From assembly GCA_903643055.1 (NCBI GenBank), contig CAHJWV010000494.1, forward strand, positions 1-6,831: 6,831 nucleotides of DNA, in the 5' to 3' direction. The position numbers were made by a program, and so were the translations under genes. Under the pieces are notes generated by a model. The model had not been told where the DNA came from and made no database searches. It worked only from the letters and a program-made list of their open reading frames with translations. Positions 1 through 6,349 of the stretch are shown in pieces; within the stretch, counting starts at the first letter, position 1, and every line of letters begins with the position of its first letter. This DNA comes from Burkholderiales bacterium (GTDB lineage Bacteria; Pseudomonadota; Gammaproteobacteria; Burkholderiales; Burkholderiaceae).

Positions 1-866
1 ATGCCCATTTCATCGGGCTCGCAGCCCGCCACCGCGAAGCCGAGGAAGCGGCCCAGCGGCTTCAGGCCGCGCTGCTCGGCGAGCTTCTCGTTCATCAGCA
101 CGCAGGCACCAGCGCCATCGCTGAACTGGCTCGCGTTGCCCGCCGCAATCACGCCACCGGGAATCGCCGGCTTGATGCCCGAGAGACCTTCCGCCGTGGT
201 GCCGGCACGCAGGCCTTCGTCGGCGGTGATCGTCACTGGCTTGCTGCGCAGGCCCAGCACCGGGTCGGCGATGCCGGCGACCGTGGTGACCGAGATCAAC
301 TCGTCGTTAAACTTGCCGGCCTCTTGCGCGGCACAAGCGCGTTGCTGGCTGCGCGCGCCGTATTCGTCCATGCGGTCGCGGCCGATCTTGTAGCGCTTCG
401 CGACCTGCTCGGCCGTCTGCAGCATGTTCCAGTAGATCTCGGGCTTGTGTTCCAGCAGCCAGCCCTCGGCGGCCATGTGGCGATTGGCTTCGTTCTGCAC
501 GCAAGAGATGCTCTCGACGCCACCGGCCACATACACGTCGCCCTCGCCCGCGATGATGCGCTGCGCGGCCATCGCAATCGTCTGCAAGCCACTGGAACAA
601 AAACGGTTGACGGTGACGCCGCTCACCGACACGGGCAGGCCCGCACGCAGAGCGATCTGGCGCGCGATGTTGTTGCCGGTCGCGCCTTCGGGCGTCGCGC
701 AGCCGATCAGCACGTCTTCGACTTCGGCGCCGTCGATGCCGGCGCGCTCAACGGCGGCCTTCACTGCGTGGCCGCCGAGGGTCGCGCCATGGGTCATGTT
801 GAAAGCGCCCTTCCAGCTCTTGGCAAGCGGTGTGCGGGCGGTGGATACGATCACGGCAGAAGTCAT
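1..866 (-). CDS. Acetyl-CoA C-acyltransferase (FadA-type thiolase), 3' end cut by window edge
   Basis: This thiolase cleaves 3-ketoacyl-CoA with free CoA, giving acetyl-CoA and a shortened acyl-CoA, the last step of beta-oxidation. The first 288 residues are visible, out of about 390-400 usual for the family. Residues 86-94 read TVNRFCSSG, with Cys90 at the position of the nucleophilic cysteine. VAGGVESIS (113-121) and AGNASQFSDGAGA (242-254) are further family motifs. The visible part ends in EPDEMG, just before the C-terminal half, so the catalytic His and second Cys lie outside the window. The ATG at 864-866 is preceded by GGAG about 8 nt upstream, and the protein begins MTSAVIVSTARTP as thiolases do. 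It lies 89 bp downstream of the FadB-type gene on the same strand, so co-transcription is likely. The NRFCSSGLQ form resembles degradative thiolases more than the biosynthetic PhaA type, but chain-length preference cannot be read from sequence. Confidence 0.95.
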   Translation of the reverse strand, partial: MTSAVIVSTARTPLAKSWKGAFNMTHGATLGGHAVKAAVERAGIDGAEVEDVLIGCATPEGATGNNIARQIALRAGLPVSVSGVTVNRFCSSGLQTIAMAAQRIIAGEGDVYVAGGVESISCVQNEANRHMAAEGWLLEHKPEIYWNMLQTAEQVAKRYKIGRDRMDEYGARSQQRACAAQEAGKFNDELISVTTVAGIADPVLGLRSKPVTITADEGLRAGTTAEGLSGIKPAIPGGVIAAGNASQFSDGAGACVLMNEKLAEQRGLKPLGRFLGFAVAGCEPDEMG

Positions 867-955
867 GGAGTGCTCCGAATGAAAGGTGCGGCGGCGCGAA
901 CGCCAGGCCGCAGGTGCGGATGAAAGGCCGGGGGTGAAGGCCGTTGGCGGAAGGC

Positions 956-3055
956 TCAGCTGAAGGTTTTGCCTTCGGCCGCTAGGCGGGCCAGCAAGGG
1001 CGCGGGCTGCCAGAACGACGCGTCGTCTTGCGGGTTGCTGGCAAAGCGCTTCATCTCAGCCACCACGTTGAACAGGCCCAGCGTGTCGGCGTAGCACATC
1101 GGCCCGCCACGGAAGGCCGGGAAGCCATAGCCGGTGATGTAGACCATGTCGATGTCGGAGGCGCGCAGCGCGATGCCTTCTTCAACGATCTTCGCGCCCT
1201 CGTTGACCAGCGACAGCACCAGGCGCTGAACGATCTCCGAGTCGCTGATCTTGCGCGGCGCGATGCCGAGCGACGCGCGGTGCTTGTCGATCATCTCGGT
1301 GACCAGCGGGCTCGCGATCGCGTCGCGCTTGCCCGGCACATAGTCGTACCAGCCGGCGCCCGTCTTCTGGCCGAAGCGGCCCAGCTCGCACAGCAGGTCG
1401 GCGGTCTTGCTGTAGGTGATCTCCGGATGATCGACCGCACGGCGCTTGCGGATCGCCCAGCCGATGTCATTGCCGGCCAGGTCGCCCATGCGGAACGGCC
1501 CCATCGCAAAGCCGAACTTCTCGGCCGCCTTGTCCACCTGCTGCGGCGTGGCGCCTTCTTCGAGCAGGAAGCCAGCCTGGCGCGAATACTGTTCGATCAT
1601 GCGGTTGCCGATGAAGCCATCGCAAACGCCCGAGACCACGCAGGTCTTCTTGATCTTCTTGCCCAAGGCCATCACGGTGGCCAGCACGTCTTTCGCGGTC
1701 TTCTCGCCGCGCACCACTTCCAGCAGCTTCATCACATTGGCCGGGCTGAAGAAGTGCATGCCGATCACGTCTTGCGGGCGGCGCGTGAAGGCGGCAATCT
1801 TGTTCAGGTCGAGCGTCGAGGTATTGCTGGCCAGGATCGCACCGGGCTTGACCACCTCATCGAGCGCCTTGAACACGGCCTCCTTGACGCCCAGTTCTTC
1901 GAACACCGCCTCGATCACCAGATCAGCGTCTTTCAGGTCGGCATAGTTCAGCGTGGTGCTGAGCAGGGCCAGGCGGGCATCGAGCTTGTCTTGCTTGAGC
2001 TTGCCCTTCTTGACCTGCGCATCGTAGTTCTTGCGAAGGGTCGCGACGCCGCGATCCAGCGCGTCTTGTTTCGTCTCCAGGATCACGACCGGAATGCCCG
2101 CATTCAGGAAGTTCATCGTGATGCCACCGCCCATCGTGCCGGCGCCGATCACCGCGACCTTCTTGATCTCGCGCACCGGCGTGTCGGAAGGCACATCAGG
2201 GATCTTGCTGGCCGCGCGCTCGGCCATGAAGAGGTGACGCAGCGCGCGGCTCTCGTCGGTCTGCATCAGCGCGGTGAAGATGGTGCGCTCGGCCTTCATG
2301 CCTTCGGCAAAGGGCTTCGAGACCGATTGCGCTACCGCTTCGACACACTGCAAAGGCGCAGGGTAGTTGCGCGACATCGCACCGACGGTGTTGCGGGCAA
2401 ATTGGAAAAACGCGTCGGCATTCGGGTGCTCGACCTTCAGCTCGCTGACCACCGGCAGCGGCCGGATCGCGGCGATCTCGCCGGCATAGGCCAAGGCACT
2501 GGCCAGCAAATCAGCATCGGCCGGCACGAGCTTGTTGAAGAGCTTCTGCCCCGGCGCTGCCGCGAGCAACTCACTCTTCACCGTCTCGCCGCTGGTGATC
2601 AAGTTCAAGGCCGTCTCGACGCCCAGCACACGCGGCAGGCGCTGCGTGCCGCCCGCGCCGGGAATGAGGCCGAGCTTGACCTCGGGCAACGCGATCAGCG
2701 TGCCGACCGACACCACGCGGTAATGGCAGCCCAGCGCCAGCTCCAGCCCACCGCCCATGCACACGCTATGGATCGCGGCGACCACCGGCTTGGTCGAACG
2801 CTCGACCGCATTGACCACGCTGACGAGGTCGGGTTCGGCATAGGCCTTCGGCGAACCGAATTCGCGGATGTCGGCCCCGCCCGAGAAGGCCTTGCCGCCA
2901 CCGGTGATCACGACCGCCTTGACCGCCGCATCGTCTTGCGCGCGCTGCAAGCCGGCCGTGATGCCCAGCCGCGTTTCGTGGCCCAGCCCATTGACAGGCG
3001 GATTGTTCAGCGTGATCACGGCGATGTCGCCGCGCAGTTCGTAATTGGCACTCAT
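956..3055 (-). CDS. fadB: Bifunctional enoyl-CoA hydratase / 3-hydroxyacyl-CoA dehydrogenase (FadB/FadJ/MFE-1 family)
   Basis: This cytoplasmic fusion enzyme hydrates trans-2-enoyl-CoA and then oxidises the L-3-hydroxyacyl-CoA with NAD+, feeding the adjacent thiolase. It has 699 residues, against roughly 715-730 for E. coli FadJ and FadB. Residues 1-190 are a crotonase fold: oxyanion-hole segments SGGADIREF (58-66) and GGGLEL (101-106), and both catalytic glutamates, Glu105 and Glu125, with the usual 20-residue spacing. A Rossmann domain follows with VIGAGTMGGG (302-311), then ASNTSTL (409-415), the His434-Glu446 catalytic pair (GMHFFSPAN...LLEVV) and DGFIGNR (479-485). A second C-terminal dehydrogenase domain carries GYGFPAFRGGP (642-652). 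All key residues are present, so it should be active. I chose the ATG at 3053-3055 because GAGG lies about 8 nt upstream; an in-frame TTG at 3073 would add six residues but lacks support. The fadB symbol reflects family and position; fadJ or MFE-1 type is not excluded. Confidence 0.96.
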   Translation of the reverse strand: MSANYELRGDIAVITLNNPPVNGLGHETRLGITAGLQRAQDDAAVKAVVITGGGKAFSGGADIREFGSPKAYAEPDLVSVVNAVERSTKPVVAAIHSVCMGGGLELALGCHYRVVSVGTLIALPEVKLGLIPGAGGTQRLPRVLGVETALNLITSGETVKSELLAAAPGQKLFNKLVPADADLLASALAYAGEIAAIRPLPVVSELKVEHPNADAFFQFARNTVGAMSRNYPAPLQCVEAVAQSVSKPFAEGMKAERTIFTALMQTDESRALRHLFMAERAASKIPDVPSDTPVREIKKVAVIGAGTMGGGITMNFLNAGIPVVILETKQDALDRGVATLRKNYDAQVKKGKLKQDKLDARLALLSTTLNYADLKDADLVIEAVFEELGVKEAVFKALDEVVKPGAILASNTSTLDLNKIAAFTRRPQDVIGMHFFSPANVMKLLEVVRGEKTAKDVLATVMALGKKIKKTCVVSGVCDGFIGNRMIEQYSRQAGFLLEEGATPQQVDKAAEKFGFAMGPFRMGDLAGNDIGWAIRKRRAVDHPEITYSKTADLLCELGRFGQKTGAGWYDYVPGKRDAIASPLVTEMIDKHRASLGIAPRKISDSEIVQRLVLSLVNEGAKIVEEGIALRASDIDMVYITGYGFPAFRGGPMCYADTLGLFNVVAEMKRFASNPQDDASFWQPAPLLARLAAEGKTFS

Positions 3056-3250
3056 GCGCTTGCCCTCGGACAAAGAATGGAAGGGGCCGCCCCTCCTGAC
3101 CCGACCACGGGAAGAAAAAGGGCGAGACGGAAATCGAGCGACAGAGGCCGGGGCGCGGGCGTCGACAGACCCGCAAGCATCGACAAAGAGACACCGGCTC
3201 CAAACCGGCCCGCCGCCCCGACCGAAATCGAACGATCGTTCTTTTTGATT
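3056..3250 (-). promoter_or_regulatory. Leader/promoter region of the fadB-thiolase operon
   Basis: These 195 bp separate the monooxygenase stop codon from the fadB start and should hold the promoter for the beta-oxidation pair. The Shine-Dalgarno GAGG lies just upstream of the fadB ATG. I could not pick a convincing -35/-10 pair by eye. The main recognisable element is the palindrome at 3230-3241, described separately. The gap carries no terminator with a T-tract for the monooxygenase transcript, so some readthrough into fadB cannot be excluded. Confidence 0.5.
3230..3241. promoter_or_regulatory. Perfect 12-bp palindrome GAACGATCGTTC, candidate operator
   Basis: The 12 bases are exactly self-complementary. 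Skipping two bases on each side, the symmetry resumes as AAA on the left and TTT on the right (3225-3227 with 3244-3246). With no loop, this makes a poor RNA hairpin but a good two-fold site for a dimeric repressor. It lies about 175 bp upstream of the fadB ATG and 10 bp past the monooxygenase stop. Short palindromes of this AACG/CGTT kind are typical of TetR/AcrR-family regulators, including those that control fatty-acid degradation in proteobacteria. Assigning it to a particular regulator is inference; no regulator gene lies in the window. Confidence 0.5.
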
Positions 3251-4486
3251 CTAGACCGCAGAAGCTTCTTCCGTGAGCACGAGCGGCACTTCATCGGCCC
3301 GGTACTCGAACAGCCATTGGGAACGCCGTTTCACGATCTCTGGTTGCCATTCATTGTCGACATAACGCTGCGCGCCGGCGGCATCGGCCAATTCGGGGTT
3401 GTGGAAGCGCTTGGCGTTCTGTGCCGAGCCTTCGACGACGCGGCTCGTGCGGTCAAACCGCGTGCGCTCGAAGATCCGCAAACCCTCGGCCACATCGCCG
3501 TTGCCGGCCGCCAGGCAACGCGCGAGCACATAGCCATCTTCGATCGCCATGGCAGCACCTTGCGCCATGAAGGGCAGCGTGGGGTGCGCTGCATCGCCCA
3601 TCACCACGGCCGTGCCGCGCGCCCAGGCGCGGATCGGCGGGCGGACCATCAAAGCCCATTTGAAATGGTGGTCGATCGAACGAATCAGCGTGGCGATGTT
3701 TTCATGCCAGCCTTCGAAATCGGCCAGGCATTCATCGACCGTGCCCTGTTGCGCCCACGATTCGGCAGGCCAGACATCCTTCTCGACGATGCCAACGAAA
3801 TTCATCAGTTCGCCCCGGCGCAATGGATAGTGGATGACGTGGCGGCCCGGGCCGATCCAGTTGCCAGCCACGGGCTCCTGCAGATGCGAAGGCAGGCGCG
3901 ACATCGGAATCACGCCCCGCCACGCCATGCAGCCGGAATAGGTCGCCGCATCGGGGCCGACGATTGCGGCCCGCACCCGCGAATGAACCCCATCGGCACC
4001 AATCAACACTTCGGCCTCGAATGATTCGCCGCTTGCCAGCTTCACGACAGGCCGTGGGCCATCGAGATCCACATCGGTCACACGCACGCCGAGCTTGATG
4101 GTGCCGGGCGCTGTGGCCTCTACCGCTGTCGCCAGCAGGTTCAGCAGATCGGCGCGGTGCAGCGCGTAGTAAGGCGAGCCGAAGCGCTCGCGAGATGCGC
4201 TGCCCACGTCGTATTGCGGCCAGGCTTGGCCCGTGCTCCACAGACGGATCGCACGGCCTTGCGGCTCGGCGCCGATCTCCTCCAGCTGCGGCCCGAGGCC
4301 TAACAAGGTCAATACGCGGGTGGCATTGGCGCTCAGCTGAACGCCCGCGCCGACCTCAGTGAGCGCGGAAGCCTGCTCGATGACGCTGACGCGATGGCCG
4401 GCCCTCAGCAAGGCCAATGCGGCGCTCAGGCCGCCAAGGCCTGCACCGACGATCGTGATGGGCGGAATGTGAACTGTTTGAACCAT
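3251..4486 (-). CDS. FAD-dependent monooxygenase, class A aromatic hydroxylase (salicylate / 3-hydroxybenzoate hydroxylase-like)
   Basis: This single-component flavoprotein is of the type that uses NAD(P)H and O2 to hydroxylate an aromatic ring. Its 411 residues match the 390-430 typical of the NahG / 3-hydroxybenzoate 6-hydroxylase / NicC group. TIVGAGLGGLSAAL (11-24) holds the GxGxxG dinucleotide fold (Gly14, Gly16, Gly19), and Glu37 at the end of the second strand is placed to bind the FAD ribose. LIGADGVHSRVR (161-172) is the DG motif contacting both FAD and NAD(P)H. VVMGDAAHPTLPFMAQG (294-310) is the GD motif contacting FAD ribityl and pyrophosphate. There is no signal peptide or membrane segment. 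The substrate cannot be deduced from sequence. The ATG at 4484-4486 is the only reasonable start but lacks a Shine-Dalgarno sequence. The gene is divergent from the orphan gene at 4752 and upstream of fadB, probably as a separate unit. Confidence 0.93.
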   Translation of the reverse strand: MVQTVHIPPITIVGAGLGGLSAALALLRAGHRVSVIEQASALTEVGAGVQLSANATRVLTLLGLGPQLEEIGAEPQGRAIRLWSTGQAWPQYDVGSASRERFGSPYYALHRADLLNLLATAVEATAPGTIKLGVRVTDVDLDGPRPVVKLASGESFEAEVLIGADGVHSRVRAAIVGPDAATYSGCMAWRGVIPMSRLPSHLQEPVAGNWIGPGRHVIHYPLRRGELMNFVGIVEKDVWPAESWAQQGTVDECLADFEGWHENIATLIRSIDHHFKWALMVRPPIRAWARGTAVVMGDAAHPTLPFMAQGAAMAIEDGYVLARCLAAGNGDVAEGLRIFERTRFDRTSRVVEGSAQNAKRFHNPELADAAGAQRYVDNEWQPEIVKRRSQWLFEYRADEVPLVLTEEASAV

Positions 4487-4525
4487 GATGTGGGAAGACG
4501 GAGTGACAGAAGGAGAGGGAAGTTT

Positions 4526-4569
4526 CGGTAGCGACCGGTATGCTCATCAGCATTGAAAGCATGCTACCG
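4526..4569. promoter_or_regulatory. Nested inverted repeats upstream of the monooxygenase, candidate operator
   Basis: CGGTAGC at 4526-4532 is exactly complementary to GCTACCG at 4563-4569. Inside these arms are a hairpin-like dyad ATGCT-CATC-AGCAT (4540-4553) and a perfect 8-bp palindrome AGCATGCT (4558-4565), so the half-site AGCAT recurs at 4549 and 4558. The cluster lies about 40-85 bp ahead of the monooxygenase start, a usual place for an activator or repressor of a catabolic hydroxylase. Which regulator binds is unknown. Confidence 0.35.
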
Positions 4570-4584
4570 CGCAATGTGCCTCAG

Positions 4585-4607
4585 CTGTGACTGTGTCACG
4601 CCCACAG
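4585..4607. promoter_or_regulatory. Nested dyad symmetry in the divergent region
   Basis: GTGAC (4587-4591) and GTCAC (4595-4599) are exact inverted arms around a TGT spacer. A wider pair, CTGTG (4585-4589) and CACAG (4603-4607), encloses them. The site lies about 100 bp from the monooxygenase start and 145 bp from the orphan start, so it could serve either promoter. The arms are short, so chance is a real alternative. Confidence 0.25.
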
Positions 4608-4751
4608 GTCTCCTTCGGTGATCAGGCGATTGCCTGTATTCGCGAGTCAGTTACCGCCTCTTACCTCTGACTGGAAACAGCAAGGAAATTCAACTCACCT
4701 TAGACTGCCCCGCCTCCTTTCCTTCCATCGTTTGCCTTTAATCTGCCCCTC

Positions 4752-5879
4752 ATGAATGCACCGCAAACCCTTATCGATCAGATCCTGACGCTGGCTCTTG
4801 AATTGCCTGGCCTGCCGCTGAAAGCCGACACCTTAGAGCAGGCCTCGGCCAGGGCTTCAGTGATCGAGGCTCAGCTTCAAGCCGGGACGACCCATTGGTT
4901 CGCACAGAAACAATCGGCCGAAGCCATCGATCTGGCCACGCAGTTGGCGCAGGCAGCGATCGACATCGGCCCCGCTTCACGCGCCTTGCGTGCGGCAGCC
5001 CAATGGGCACGGCAGTCCGAGATGCATGTGGTCGGCATCAATCTGCGCATCGCGCGCGCCAGCCTGTTGCGCGCATTGAGGCCACTGGCCAAGGTGCCGA
5101 CGGTCGGTGAATGGCCGGTCGCGCCAATCACAGCCGATCGCACCCCGCTCGCGCCCATCGCCGCGCCAGAAAGCCAGCAAGTCGACTTCGGCGTGCTCCG
5201 CAACATCGCGACCTATCATCGCGAGCATGAGCGTTTCCACATGACCGACATCACCGAGTCGGCCGCCGATCTTTACCGCGAAGCCAACAAGCTGGCGATC
5301 GTCGCCAATGTGTGGCTGAACAAGCCTGTGGCCATGCACCGTACCGACATCGACTTCAGCTTGCCGCAATACCAAGTCGCCGGTTGTGAAGACCTGAATG
5401 CCTTGGACGCGATTGCCGCCATTGGCGTACTGTTCATGGAAGGCCGGAACGAACCCCCCGTGTTCCCGGTGATCAAGGGCAAGCTCAATGCCTTGGCGGG
5501 TGCCTGGTCGACAATCGGCCAGTGGATGTCAGACAAAGTCGATGCCGCGTGGCAGCGCGAGCAAGCCACCTTCGGCGCCCCCGAGTTGGCCGAGGTCGCG
5601 CAGGCCCGGCTCAACACGATCGTCACCAACTGGCGCGGCGCCCGCGAAATGACCTTGGCGGGCCAACTGCTGAAGATCGCGTCGGCCTCGTTGCAAAGCC
5701 TGGACGTCAGCCCGAAGACGCTGCGCAGCGGTGCCCGCACCGCGGCGGGCCGCAGCCTGCTCGAGATCGCCTGGATGCTTTCGCTCGCCGCGCAGATCCG
5801 CGCCCGCAGTGCAGCCGATCTGGCCGAGAACGATCGCAACTGGACCACTTATCTCGAAGGGCTCGCCTCGATCGCTTGA
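4752..5879 (+). CDS. Orphan helix-rich hypothetical protein, 375 aa
   Basis: I do not recognise this protein. It has 375 residues, no signal peptide and no convincing transmembrane segment, so it is probably cytoplasmic. Residues 1-112 are alanine/leucine-rich and likely helical. A proline-rich stretch at 115-142 (PTVGEWPVAPI and similar) looks like a linker. The second half (145-375) starts with a charged His/Glu cluster, YHREHERFH (155-163), and continues through ADLYREANKLA (172-182), the loop EGRNEPPVFPVIKG (230-243), and more amphipathic helices. The only cysteine is Cys212. Codon use matches the neighbours, so it looks resident and intact rather than recently acquired. The ATG at 4752 is the only ATG after the in-frame TAG at 4701-4703. 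It has no Shine-Dalgarno sequence, and a -10-like TAATCT ends 7 nt before it, so a leaderless mRNA is possible. It is divergent from the monooxygenase and has no evident partner. Confidence 0.85.
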   Translation: MNAPQTLIDQILTLALELPGLPLKADTLEQASARASVIEAQLQAGTTHWFAQKQSAEAIDLATQLAQAAIDIGPASRALRAAAQWARQSEMHVVGINLRIARASLLRALRPLAKVPTVGEWPVAPITADRTPLAPIAAPESQQVDFGVLRNIATYHREHERFHMTDITESAADLYREANKLAIVANVWLNKPVAMHRTDIDFSLPQYQVAGCEDLNALDAIAAIGVLFMEGRNEPPVFPVIKGKLNALAGAWSTIGQWMSDKVDAAWQREQATFGAPELAEVAQARLNTIVTNWRGAREMTLAGQLLKIASASLQSLDVSPKTLRSGARTAAGRSLLEIAWMLSLAAQIRARSAADLAENDRNWTTYLEGLASIA

Positions 5880-5883
5880 TGGA

Positions 5884-5920
5884 AGCTTGGTCGAGCCAGG
5901 CTGAGCCGCTCGATCAAGCT
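5884..5920 (+). other. Long hairpin just after the orphan gene, possible mRNA 3' end
   Basis: AGCTTGGTCGAG (5884-5895) pairs with CTCGATCAAGCT (5909-5920) over 12 bp, with one G-T position. An extra C-G pair closes the loop, and a small inner GGC/GCC stem (5899-5901 with 5905-5907) sits inside. It begins 4 nt after the orphan stop codon. Neither side has a T-tract, so it is not a textbook intrinsic terminator. It may stabilise a transcript end or mark factor-dependent termination. It lies inside the weak minus-strand frame at 5849-6040. Confidence 0.5.
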
Positions 5921-6274
5921 GCGATGCGACGGCCACGACTGGCGATGCGTCGGGCAACGATTGTCGAAGTCGTCGACCGACCTGAGTTGTTGCTCGTCGG
6001 TCTTGCGCACGGCGGTCACAGCCTTCGACAGTCGCTTCACCCGCAGCGCAGGGCCTGGATGGCCTTCACGCCACCGGTCGAGATAACGGCCCGTGCACCG
6101 GGCTGATCGCGACCTCCCTCATCGAGCTTGGTATTGCTCGCAGTGCTCATGCACGTGGTTGCGGCTCTTTGGAATCGCTGAGTTGCAGACTTTATCTGCC
6201 GGACCCGGCCACGGTTGCGTGACGATGCCCCGTGACCTGAATTTCCGATCGATCCGTTCGGGCCACGCAGCCAA

Positions 6275-6289
6275 CTGGTTGTCAACCAG
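6275..6289. repeat. 15-bp inverted repeat CTGGTTG-T-CAACCAG
   Basis: Two exact 7-bp arms flank a single central T. A near-copy of its left half (CTGGTTGTGAAC, 6326-6337; 11 of 12 bases identical to 6275-6286) occurs 51 bp to the right in the same orientation. Both copies fall in the minus-strand remnant, where they encode VDNQ and VHNQ, so shared codons may explain part of the similarity. An operator role is possible but unsupported by an adjacent intact gene. Confidence 0.35.
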
Positions 6290-6349
6290 GTTCAACAAGG
6301 CATGGGCCGCCTTGTGGCTCGCTCCCTGGTTGTGAACGACATCTGATGG

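Larger units (their letters stand above)
4487..4751. promoter_or_regulatory. Divergent intergenic region between the monooxygenase and the orphan gene
   Basis: This 265-bp stretch should contain promoters for both divergent genes, and no open frame in it looks coding. It holds two clusters of dyad symmetry (4526-4569 and 4585-4607, listed separately). A -10-like TAATCT lies at 4739-4744, only 7 nt before the orphan ATG, without a clear -35 partner. An AAGGA at 4682-4686 resembles a Shine-Dalgarno sequence but is more than 60 nt from that ATG. An in-frame TAG at 4701-4703 bounds any upstream extension of the orphan gene. Confidence 0.55.
5849..6349 (-). pseudogene. Degenerate minus-strand coding remnant, family unrecognised
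   Basis: This stretch looks like protein-coding DNA read on the minus strand, but no single frame stays open. From the right, 6349-6119 reads as 76 residues (including VVHNQGASHKAAHALLNLVD and DNQLAAWPERIDRK) and starts directly after an in-frame TGA at 6350-6352. From 6120 to 6037 another frame reads 27 residues, including ISTGGVKAIQALR. From 6040 to 5849 a third frame with a GTG start reads 63 residues (VKRLSKAVTAVRKTDEQQL onward). In that last part about three quarters of third positions are G or C by my count, as expected for coding in this genome. A chain of frames joined by stops and shifts suggests a broken gene, though unrelated chance ORFs remain possible. The last piece overlaps the 3' end of the orphan gene convergently. 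I cannot name a family. Confidence 0.35.

Noticed and set aside
324..923. A 199-codon plus-strand frame and smaller overlapping frames antisense to the thiolase
   Set aside because: The minus-strand thiolase has unmistakable catalytic motifs here; the antisense peptides have no recognisable features.
3230..3246. The palindrome followed by TTTTT on the plus strand, as a terminator
   Set aside because: A 12-bp palindrome without a loop can form only about four base pairs as RNA, and no plus-strand gene ends here. An operator is the better reading.
1028..4024. A 998-codon plus-strand open frame antisense to fadB and the monooxygenase
   Set aside because: It is antisense to two well-supported enzymes, is rich in Arg, His, Ala and Asp with no domain, and crosses an intergenic gap. 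Strong G/C bias at third positions of the real genes removes stop codons from this antisense frame.
4689..4741. A 17-codon leader peptide starting at ATT after AAGGAA and ending at TAA
   Set aside because: ATT starts are very rare, the peptide shows no attenuation feature such as repeated codons, and no paired terminator structure follows.
4637..4831. Transposon, phage or CRISPR signals around the orphan gene
   Set aside because: I found no integrase, transposase, target duplication or regularly spaced repeat; codon use is like the neighbouring catabolic genes.
5971..6002. A 7-bp inverted repeat GACCGAC/GTCGGTC (5975-5981 and 5996-6002), as a terminator
   Set aside because: There is no T-tract on either side, the loop is 14 nt and the stem is short; such arms are expected occasionally in GC-rich DNA.
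5879..6106. A 75-codon plus-strand ORF whose ATG overlaps the orphan stop (TGATG), as in translational coupling
   Set aside because: It begins across the 5884-5920 hairpin, has Arg-rich composition without motifs, and its codons lie exactly opposite the minus-strand frame at 5849-6040, which has the better coding pattern. The overlap looks fortuitous.
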